DNA of 11,933 nucleotides from Bacillota bacterium. Its GTDB lineage: Bacteria; Bacillota; Clostridia; Lachnospirales; Lachnospiraceae. This document shows positions 7,136 through 11,933 of this stretch, piece after piece; position 1 is the first letter of the stretch; every line of letters begins with the position of its first letter. The stretch lies in contig JAEXGM010000177.1 in the NCBI GenBank assembly GCA_023450835.1, forward strand, positions 1 to 11,933. Direction: 5' to 3'. The notes under the pieces are model-generated. The model ran no database searches. It was not told the origin of the DNA and worked only from the letters and a program-made list of their open reading frames with translations. The translations under genes and the position numbers were made by a program.

Positions 7136-7345
7136 ATGAACGCTTTCAGTCAGCTAAAGGAGTACCTGCCATTTTTAATACCGCTTTTGGCAGTTCAATT
7201 GATTTTAATGATAACAGCTCTGGTGCATATCTTCCGGCATAACAGTTACCGTTTCGGCAATAGGATTCTTTGGGTTATTATAACGGTAGTAATTAATACA
7301 TTAGGACCGATTCTCTATTTTACGATAGGCAGAGGTGAAGAGTAA
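7136..7345 (+). CDS. PLDc_N-domain small membrane protein (YxlE-like)
   Basis: A 69-residue protein with two membrane segments: about 12-32 (FLIPLLAVQLILMITALVHI) and about 44-64. The loop HIFRHNSYRFGNRILW and the end NTLGPILYFTIGRGEE are the PLDc_N (phospholipase D-nuclease N-terminal) signature, here without any nuclease domain. Stand-alone versions sit beside ABC transporters; B. subtilis YxlE, in the sigY operon, is one and acts negatively on SigY. Ribosome site AGAGG at 7124-7128. Its TAA stop overlaps the ATG of the ATPase by one base (TAATG), so the two are translationally coupled and probably work together. Confidence 0.85.
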   Translation: MNAFSQLKEYLPFLIPLLAVQLILMITALVHIFRHNSYRFGNRILWVIITVVINTLGPILYFTIGRGEE

Positions 7346-8259
7346 TGGCAATTCTGGAATTGCAGCATGTAAGTAAGAAATTCGGAGACAGGCAGGTAAT
7401 CCATGATTTGAATTTTCAGGTTCCGGAACATTCGGTTTTTGGGTTTATCGGCAAGAATGGTGCGGGTAAAACCACTACCATGAAGATGATACTGGGATTT
7501 TTGCAGCAGGATGAAGGCGATATTTTCGTGTGCGGTGAAAAGGTCAGCTTCGGAAATGCAAAGACCAACCGGAATATCGGATACCTTCCGGATGTACCGG
7601 AATTCTACGGATATATGACTCCGAAGGAATATCTGAAGCTTTGCGGAGAGGTCACGGGACTTAGGAAGGAAGTCATTTCTTCAAGGTCTGTTGAACTGCT
7701 GGAGATGGTAGGGCTGGACGGTGTAAACAGAAGAATCAAAGGGTTTTCAAGAGGTATGAAGCAAAGGCTTGGAATAGCCCAGGCTCTGTTAAATGAACCA
7801 AGGCTCTTAATTTGTGATGAGCCGACTTCGGCGCTAGACCCGGTAGGAAGAAAAGAAATTCTGGATATCCTTTCCCTTGCGAGAGAGAAGACCACCATAT
7901 TATTTTCCACTCACATTTTATCTGATGTGGAACGAATTTGTGAAACCATAGGAATATTAGATCAGGGTAAGCTGGTTTTGGAGGGAAGAGTAGAGGATAT
8001 TAGAGACAGCTACCGTAAGGATATCATTCGCATAGAGCTGGACAGACAATTTCCGGCTGAAAAAGCAGCGGATAGTTTGAAGAAACTTTACGGGGTTACG
8101 GATGTCCATACGGATAACCATGTTCTTGAAGTGCAGATTCATAATGGGAAAGATGTAAAGAAGGATATCCTTACCTGGATATTAAATGAAGAGATTCCTA
8201 TTATAAGATACGAAATTATGGAACCCTCTCTGGAGAATATATTTCTGGAAGTTGTATGA
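7345..8259 (+). CDS. ABC transporter ATP-binding protein (YxlF/BcrA-like)
   Basis: A 304-residue cytoplasmic ATPase that would power the ABC-2 permease encoded next. It has Walker A at 36-43 (GKNGAGKT), a Q-loop region without Gln (YLPDVPEFYGYMTP, common in this subfamily), ABC signature FSRGMKQRL at 134-142, Walker B LLICDEPTSALD (D158, catalytic E159) and switch H190 in FSTHILSD. The last ~90 residues are the regulatory tail found in drug- and bacteriocin-type exporters, ending SLENIFLEVV. Its substrate cannot be read from sequence. A GAGGTGAAG ribosome site lies in the end of the preceding gene. The stop codon falls inside a hairpin-forming repeat that separates it from the permease gene by 218 bases, unusual for such a pair. 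Confidence 0.94.
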   Translation: MAILELQHVSKKFGDRQVIHDLNFQVPEHSVFGFIGKNGAGKTTTMKMILGFLQQDEGDIFVCGEKVSFGNAKTNRNIGYLPDVPEFYGYMTPKEYLKLCGEVTGLRKEVISSRSVELLEMVGLDGVNRRIKGFSRGMKQRLGIAQALLNEPRLLICDEPTSALDPVGRKEILDILSLAREKTTILFSTHILSDVERICETIGILDQGKLVLEGRVEDIRDSYRKDIIRIELDRQFPAEKAADSLKKLYGVTDVHTDNHVLEVQIHNGKDVKKDILTWILNEEIPIIRYEIMEPSLENIFLEVV

Positions 8260-8340
8260 ATTATTGAAAGGCATAATTCATACACAAGATTGCGCCTGCG
8301 AAATCCTCGGCACAATCTTGAGGCGCGTTGGCAGAGGTAT
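8255..8340 (+). repeat. Tandem hairpin repeat, copy 1
   Basis: Unit of 86 bases with a second copy starting 95 bases on. It contains two hairpins. The first pairs TGTATGAATTAT (8253-8264) with ATAATTCATACA (8273-8284), 12 perfect pairs with an 8-base loop; its left arm includes the ATPase TGA stop (8257-8259). The second pairs CAAGATTGCGCC (8285-8296) with GGCACAATCTTG (8309-8320), 12 pairs with one C/A mismatch. AGGCGC (8321-8326) could compete by pairing with GCGCCT (8292-8297). No T tract follows. Confidence 0.9.
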
Positions 8341-8349
8341 GGCTGTTAG

Positions 8350-8434
8350 TATGAATTATTGAGAAGCATAATTCATACACAAGATTGCGCCTGCGAAATC
8401 CTCAGTATTATCTTGAGGCGCATTGGAAAGGTAT
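8350..8434 (+). repeat. Tandem hairpin repeat, copy 2
   Basis: Nearly identical to the copy starting at 8255 over the first ~54 bases and again at the end. The first hairpin is kept: GTATGAATTAT (8349-8359) with ATAATTCATAC (8368-8378), loop TGAGAAGC. In the second, the right arm differs at four of seven bases (AGTATTA for GGCACAA), leaving only CAAGAT/ATCTTG plus wobbles. It lies 43 bases before the permease start. Confidence 0.9.
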
Positions 8435-8477
8435 TAAAAAAATACGTTGCAGTTTATAGGAAAGGCGCGGTAATTTT

Positions 8478-9242
8478 ATGAGAGGCTTTCTTGCATTTAC
8501 AAAGAAAGAATTTATAGAGCAGATTCGTAATTTTAAGTGGCTGATTATTCTGATGGTATTTTTCCTTTTTGGTATGACCAGCCCGTTGCTTGCGAAATTA
8601 ATGCCGGATATTATTTCTTCGATGGATATGGGAGGAATAAAGCTGGATATTCCGGAACCTACGGTGTTGGATGCCTATGCCCAGTACTTTAAGAATATGA
8701 ACCAGATGGGGATTATAGTGGTGTTGCTGGTATTTGGAGGAACCTTATCCAATGAACTGATGAAGGGAACTCTGGTCAATATTCTGGCTAAAGGCTTATC
8801 AAGGTCTGCGGTATTACTGTCCAAATATACCGCAGCAGTTATCTTATGGTCCGTGGGTTTTATCCTGTCTGCCATTATGAATTACACATATACGGTATAT
8901 TTATTTGAGGACACCAAAGTTCAAAACCTGTTGTTGTCACTGTTTTGCCTCTGGCTGTTCGGCTGTTTTATCATTGCTTTGATTCTACTGTCCAGTGTGA
9001 TAGCAGCAGGCTCCTTTGGAGGATTAATTCTGTCGGCGGCAATATTGGCTGTCCTGCTGATACTTAACATTTTTCCGAAAGCAGAGAAGTTCAATCCGGT
9101 TACGCTTGCCTCAAAGAATATGGCATTACTAAACGGTGCCGGGAAAGCACATTCTATTTATCTGACAATTGGTATAACAACAGCTCTGATAATAGGGTGT
9201 ATGATAGTATCTATTCAATTGTTTCGTAAGAAAAGAATTTAA
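8478..9242 (+). CDS. ABC-2 type transporter permease (YxlG-like)
   Basis: A 254-residue integral membrane protein with about six hydrophobic segments, near residues 22-42, 70-90, 112-135, 148-172, 176-198 and 226-247. The N-terminus (RGFLAFTKKEFIEQIRNFKW) is the usual cytoplasmic coupling helix of ABC-2 permeases; the motif LSNELMKGTLVNILAKGLSRS after the second segment is also typical. It would form the channel half of an exporter with the upstream ATPase, probably as a homodimer. The ribosome site is poor: AGGAAAGG at 8458-8465 is 12 bases from the ATG. Together with the repeats upstream, this suggests lower or conditional translation compared with the ATPase. Substrate unknown. Confidence 0.9.
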   Translation: MRGFLAFTKKEFIEQIRNFKWLIILMVFFLFGMTSPLLAKLMPDIISSMDMGGIKLDIPEPTVLDAYAQYFKNMNQMGIIVVLLVFGGTLSNELMKGTLVNILAKGLSRSAVLLSKYTAAVILWSVGFILSAIMNYTYTVYLFEDTKVQNLLLSLFCLWLFGCFIIALILLSSVIAAGSFGGLILSAAILAVLLILNIFPKAEKFNPVTLASKNMALLNGAGKAHSIYLTIGITTALIIGCMIVSIQLFRKKRI

Positions 9243-9297
9243 ATGAAAATGATATAGACAGATACAACTTTTACAGGAAGTGCAAATCGAATAATGA

Positions 9298-9314
9298 AGT
9301 ATAAATTTTATACT
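9298..9314. repeat. AT-rich 17-base palindrome
   Basis: AGTATAAA-T-TTTATACT is an exact dyad with a single-base centre, 56 bases after the permease stop. It could be a protein site or a weak hairpin; no T tract follows, so it is not called a terminator. Confidence 0.5.
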
Positions 9315-9433
9315 CTGCTTATGGGGAAAACGGCTGTATATCAGTTGATTTCTCTATAAACAGGGTTAATTTTTATTTCAAAAGATTGGATGAACCACTA
9401 CGGACTTTGTGTTTATAAAATTTTGCTGTTGCA

Positions 9434-9583
9434 TGGCAAACCCATGAAACGAAAGCAGGTATCCAGAGAAAAAGCGGAAGGTTTTGCCGCTTTAAGTGGA
9501 ATAAAGGTTCTCGAATAGCAAAGCTCCAAAACCCTCCGCTGCTTCTCGTGAATTTCCAATAGCTGATTTCATGTGTTTACCGT
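9434..9583. repeat. Degenerate inverted-repeat element, about 150 bases
   Basis: The left arm (about 9434-9493) and the reverse complement of the right arm (about 9520-9583) align. The outer part (around ATGAAA) matches at 13 of 15 bases and the inner part (9466-9493 against 9547-9520) at 23 of 28, with a poor, 3-base-indel middle. The loop is 26 bases. The left arm also contains its own hairpin AAAGCGG/CCGCTTT (9471-9493). Read inward, both arms translate to related strings: GKPMK...SREKAEGFAAL on plus (from ATG 9444, stop 9516-9518) and GKHMK...SREAAEGFGAL on minus (from ATG 9572). It looks like a remnant of two opposed copies of a dispersed repeat, or a miniature element. Confidence 0.6.
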
Positions 9584-9603
9584 GTTCACTGATGCCTGGG
9601 CAG

Positions 9604-9632
9604 TTGATTGTTTTTCATATCTAGGGTATAAT
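9604..9632 (+). promoter_or_regulatory. Promoter of the HisA-type gene
   Basis: TTGATT (9604-9609) and TATAAT (9627-9632) are separated by exactly 17 bases. The start would be near 9639, giving a ~45-base leader that ends in a strong AGGAGG ribosome site (9674-9679). Confidence 0.8.
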
Positions 9633-9684
9633 GCTTTTACGTATGTTCCATCAGGATATAAAATATGTCTTTTAGGAGGAACCG

Positions 9685-10470
9685 ATGAAATTCAGACCAT
9701 GTATTGACATACACAACGGAAAAGTCAAACAGATTGTAGGCGGAAGTCTGAGAGATGAAAAGAGCGAGGCAGAGGAAAATTTTGTATCGGAAAAGGGAGC
9801 AGAGTATTATGCTTCCCTATACAAAGAGGATGGGCTTAAGGGGGGACATATTGTATTACTGAATCCTGCTGGGACCGGTGAATATGAACTGGACATGCTC
9901 CAGGCCCGGGAAGCCCTAAGCGCATATCCCGGCGGCTTGCAGATTGGCGGCGGGATTACGGATAAGAATGCAGCGGTTTTTCTTCAGGCAGGAGCTTCTC
10001 ATGTCATAGTTACCTCTTATGTTTTCCAGAATGGTTTTATAAATTATGAGAATTTAGGAAAAGTATTTTCTGAAACAGGAAAAGAGAAATTAGTTCTGGA
10101 TGTTAGCTGCCGCAGGAAGGGTGAAGATTACTACATTGTGACCGACCGCTGGCAGAAATTTACCAATGAAAAACTTTCGCTGGAACTTTTAAGTGATTTG
10201 TCCGGCTATTGCGATGAATTTCTGATTCATGCGGTAGATGTGGAAGGTAAATCCTCAGGGATAGAGATGGATTTAATACATTTGCTGAGTAATTGGAAAG
10301 AATGCCCTGTCACTTATGCCGGCGGAGTCAGTAGCTTTCATGATATTGAAAGTATAAGAGAAAACGGCAAAGGAAATATTGATGTTACCATTGGCAGTTC
10401 TTTGAGCCTGTTTGGGGGACCTCTTCCCTACAGGAGAGTGGTGGATTGGTTTTCACAGAATGCCGGATAA
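9685..10470 (+). CDS. hisA: Eukaryotic-type HisA: ProFAR isomerase
   Basis: A 261-residue TIM barrel that opens ProFAR to PRFAR (fourth step of histidine synthesis). The opening MKFRPCIDIHNGKVKQIVGG is that of the eukaryotic-type HisA subfamily (yeast HIS6, plants, some bacteria), not of the common bacterial HisA. D8 in CIDIH is the first catalytic acid; D139 in LVLDVSCR fits the second. The phosphate sites are IGGGIT (87-92), YAGGVSS (211-217) and TIGSS (235-239). It stands alone, with its own strong promoter and no his genes nearby, so either the his genes are scattered or it has been recruited separately. The start follows AGGAGG with 5-base spacing. No lesion seen. Confidence 0.9.
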   Translation: MKFRPCIDIHNGKVKQIVGGSLRDEKSEAEENFVSEKGAEYYASLYKEDGLKGGHIVLLNPAGTGEYELDMLQAREALSAYPGGLQIGGGITDKNAAVFLQAGASHVIVTSYVFQNGFINYENLGKVFSETGKEKLVLDVSCRRKGEDYYIVTDRWQKFTNEKLSLELLSDLSGYCDEFLIHAVDVEGKSSGIEMDLIHLLSNWKECPVTYAGGVSSFHDIESIRENGKGNIDVTIGSSLSLFGGPLPYRRVVDWFSQNAG

Positions 10471-10530
10471 GAACTTTTGCCGGTCATACCATCTCTATTA
10501 ATGAATAGGAAATAGAAGATTAGAGCTGCA

Positions 10531-10637
10531 GGAAAATATATAAAATATAGGTAATAGAAAGGATGCCATAAAAAATTGCTTTGATGATTTTATTGTGGCA
10601 GTACCGCAGGAGAGCTGCGGTATGTATTGGTGTAAGA
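10531..10637 (+). promoter_or_regulatory. Structured leader A, upstream of the methyltransferase
   Basis: Two hairpins one base apart. Hairpin 1 pairs TGCCAT (10564-10569) with GTGGCA (10595-10600), with a second helix TAAAA/TTTTA possible inside. Hairpin 2 pairs TACCGCAG (10602-10609) with CTGCGGTA (10615-10622), loop GAGAG. It ends 6 bases before the GGTG ribosome site (10629-10632). The same layout, preceded by the same GAAAGGATGCC, recurs before hslO with compensated base changes, so it is probably a functional RNA element. I do not recognise it as a named riboswitch. Confidence 0.65.
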
Positions 10638-11459
10638 ATGGAAGCATATACAGGCTTTGCGCAGGTTTATGACAGGTTTATGGATAATGTCCCCTATGAA
10701 GAATGGGCAAAGGATATTAGAAGTATTCTTGTGAAGAACGGTATTTCAGAAGGCATTCTGCTGGACCTTGGCTGCGGGACAGGCAGTATTACCAGAAGGC
10801 TGGCAGATTACGGCTATGATATGATAGGGATTGATATATCCGAAGAGATGCTTCAGATTGCCATTGAAAAAAAGTACGATGAGGAAGAAAATGTCCCTTC
10901 AAACAGTAAAAGAGAAGATATTCTCTATCTGAAACAGGACATGAAAGACTTTGAATTGTATGGAACTGTTGCGGCAGTAGTATGTACTTGCGACAGTCTG
11001 AATTATATTACCAAGGAAGAAGACCTTCTGCACATCTTCACGCTGGTGAATAATTATCTGGAGGCAGGGGGAATCTTTCTCTTTGATATGAATACGGAAT
11101 ATAAGTACCGGGAGATTCTAAAAGACAGCGTAATTGCTGAGAACAGAGAAGAATGCAGCTTTATCTGGGAGAATTATTTTGATAAAGAAACTAATATAAA
11201 TGAGTATCAGGTGACTATATTTGTAGAAGCACAGGAGGAAGAGACAAGCCGGTCAAAGGTCAAACTCTATGAGAAGTTCAGTGAAACCCATTATCAAAAG
11301 GCTTATTCTATTGATGTTATAAAGAGTTTGTTAGAAAAGGCAGGAATGGAATTTATCGGGGTGTACGAAGCCTTTCTGGAGGAGGCACCAAAAGATAACA
11401 CAGAAAGGGTATGCTTTGTTGCCAGAGAAAAATTTCAGCAGGGTAAAGTATATCTATAA
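10638..11459 (+). CDS. Class I SAM-dependent methyltransferase
   Basis: The start at 10638 gives 273 residues beginning MEAYTGFAQVYDRFMDNVPYEEW, the usual N-terminus of this clostridial family. The open frame reaches back 19 codons to 10581, but that part is the structured leader and is rejected. SAM-binding motifs: LLDLGCGTGSI (41-51), acidic residue D66 in MIGIDIS ending strand 2, QDMKDF after it, and FLFDMN (148-152 region) as motif post-III. The C-terminal half carries an inserted beta-rich segment typical of the family. The methyl acceptor is unknown; no rRNA, tRNA or quinone signature is evident. It precedes hslO by 195 bases, a pairing common in clostridia, and both have the same kind of leader. 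Confidence 0.88.
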   Translation: MEAYTGFAQVYDRFMDNVPYEEWAKDIRSILVKNGISEGILLDLGCGTGSITRRLADYGYDMIGIDISEEMLQIAIEKKYDEEENVPSNSKREDILYLKQDMKDFELYGTVAAVVCTCDSLNYITKEEDLLHIFTLVNNYLEAGGIFLFDMNTEYKYREILKDSVIAENREECSFIWENYFDKETNINEYQVTIFVEAQEEETSRSKVKLYEKFSETHYQKAYSIDVIKSLLEKAGMEFIGVYEAFLEEAPKDNTERVCFVAREKFQQGKVYL

Positions 11460-11522
11460 ATGTAAAAAAGAATTGCAGAAAGTATAAGTATATAGAAAAT
11501 ATCCGCTTAATGGTGTTGGATA

Positions 11523-11534
11523 CCGTGTACACGG
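11523..11534. promoter_or_regulatory. Perfect 12-base palindrome before hslO
   Basis: CCGTGTACACGG is exactly self-complementary and GC-richer than its surroundings. It lies about 30 bases before the conserved leader, where the hslO promoter should be, although no convincing -35/-10 pair was found (TTGGAT at 11516-11521 is the best -35). A regulator operator is possible. Confidence 0.45.
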
Positions 11535-11552
11535 GACAGAAATAAGAGTGAA

Positions 11553-11654
11553 GGAAAATATGATTTTGAAAGGATGCCGCTGACAGCTTCTTTCACTCAT
11601 TTTTATTTGCGGCAGTATCGCAGACAGACCTGCGATAGACAATAGGTGTAAAAT
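11553..11654 (+). promoter_or_regulatory. Structured leader B, upstream of hslO
   Basis: Same layout as the leader before the methyltransferase. Hairpin 1 pairs TGCCGC (11575-11580) with GCGGCA (11609-11614). After one G, hairpin 2 pairs TATCGCAG (11616-11623) with CTGCGATA (11630-11637), loop ACAGAC. The AGGTG ribosome site is at 11644-11648. Shared blocks are GGAAAATAT (11553-11561), GAAAGGATGCC (11568-11578), GGCAGTA and GGTGTAA. An alternative stem GAGTGAA (11546-11552) with TTCACTC (11592-11598), followed by ATTTTTATTT, would exclude hairpin 1 and looks terminator-like. Confidence 0.65.
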
Positions 11655-11933
11655 ATGAAAGATTATATTGTAAGAGCGACAGCAGCAGACAATCAGATAC
11701 GCGCCTTTGCAGCAACTACCAGAAACCTGGTGGAGCATGCAAGAAGTGTTCATAATACAAGTCCTGTGGCAACAGCAGCCCTGGGAAGGCTTTTAACAGC
11801 GGGTGCCATGATGGGCAGTATGATGAAGGGAACGGACGATTTACTGACTCTCCAGATAAAAAGTGACGGGCCTATCGGCGGGATTACCGTAACCGCTGAT
11901 TCTATGGCAAATGTAAAGGGGTATGTGCATCAT
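11655..11933 (+). CDS. hslO: Hsp33 redox-regulated chaperone (5' part; cut by window edge)
   Basis: The first 93 codons, starting MKDYIVRATAADNQIRAFAA and continuing to TTRNLVEHARSVHNTSPVATAALGRLLTAGAMMGSMMK and DLLTLQIKSDGPIGGITVTADSMANVKGYV, match the Hsp33 N-terminal domain closely. Hsp33 is a cytoplasmic holdase activated when C-terminal zinc-bound cysteines are oxidised; those cysteines lie beyond the window (family length about 290), so the redox switch cannot be checked here. The start is set by AGGTG with 6-base spacing. It carries the same structured leader as the methyltransferase gene before it. Confidence 0.95.
   Translation, partial: MKDYIVRATAADNQIRAFAATTRNLVEHARSVHNTSPVATAALGRLLTAGAMMGSMMKGTDDLLTLQIKSDGPIGGITVTADSMANVKGYVHH

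Larger units (their letters stand above)
9243..9684. other. Gene-free region with inverted-repeat element and hisA promoter
   Basis: Stretch of 442 bases with no gene I can support. It holds an AT-rich palindrome (9298-9314), a degenerate inverted repeat (9434-9583) and the promoter of the following gene (9604-9632). Reading frames here are 26 codons or shorter and lack ribosome sites. No clear intrinsic terminator for the ABC genes was found. Confidence 0.7.

Noticed and set aside
7743..7760. ABC signature FSRGMKQ as a degenerate, inactive motif
   Set aside because: SRGMKQ in place of LSGGQ is common in this exporter-type ATPase subfamily, and the Walker and switch residues are intact.
8285..8326. 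H-type pseudoknot in the tandem repeat (CAAGATTG/CAATCTTG crossing CGCCT/AGGCG)
   Set aside because: Two of the connecting loops would have zero length, which is sterically poor. A single longer stem with one mismatch explains the sequence better; the other pairing is kept only as an alternative fold.
9471..9493. AAAGCGG/CCGCTTT hairpin as a terminator
   Set aside because: No T tract follows on the plus strand. On the minus strand TTTTTCTCT follows, but there is no minus-strand gene nearby to terminate.
9444..9518. 24-codon frame on plus and a 26-codon frame on minus (9572-9492)
   Set aside because: No ribosome site, very short, and both lie in the arms of a degenerate inverted repeat. They are reported as part of the repeat and not as genes.
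11454..11753. 99-codon minus-strand frame across the hslO leader and start
   Set aside because: It overlaps the conserved Hsp33 start and the structured leader, and its cysteine-rich translation has no recognisable domain.

Overview
The window reads as a stretch of low-to-mid GC Firmicute chromosome, most likely from a plant-sugar-fermenting member of the Lachnospiraceae (Clostridium cluster XIVa). The basis is AT-rich spacers with Gram-positive style promoters and GGAGG ribosome sites, a divergent xylR/xylAB locus with a group II (clostridial type) xylose isomerase, and a methyltransferase-hslO pair. Genus assignment is inference.

Left part (1-4424): xylose catabolism. A ROK repressor (xylR, cut by the left edge) faces away from xylA (start 1325) and xylB. 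xylA has a near-consensus promoter (TTGACA-17-TATGAT) and a small dyad just downstream that may be the operator. A 13-bp perfect stem lies between xylA and xylB, and two intrinsic terminators in tandem close the operon. No xylose transporter is visible.

Middle part (4459-5725): a TetR regulator and a divergent HXXEE membrane protein. Their promoters share the same -10 region on opposite strands, and a near-palindrome overlaps the control region. This looks like a regulator and its target.

Then (5748-9242) an XRE-type regulator with a long helical-repeat-like C-terminus precedes a PLDc_N small membrane protein, an ABC ATPase and an ABC-2 permease. These last three resemble the B. subtilis yxlEFG set. 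Operator-like dyads sit in the promoter upstream of the regulator and in the one upstream of the small membrane protein. ATPase and permease are separated by two tandem ~86-bp hairpin-rich repeats, the first of which covers the ATPase stop codon.

Right part (9243-11933): a 442-base gene-free stretch holds a degenerate inverted-repeat element, followed by a solitary HisA of the eukaryotic-type subfamily with its own promoter. Next come a class I SAM methyltransferase and the start of hslO (Hsp33, cut by the right edge).

The most interesting signal is a pair of similar leaders, one before the methyltransferase and one before hslO. Each has two hairpins one base apart, ending just before the ribosome binding site, and the stems differ by compensatory changes. 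This suggests a structured cis-regulatory RNA that I do not recognise. No tRNA, rRNA, CRISPR array or complete insertion sequence was seen.
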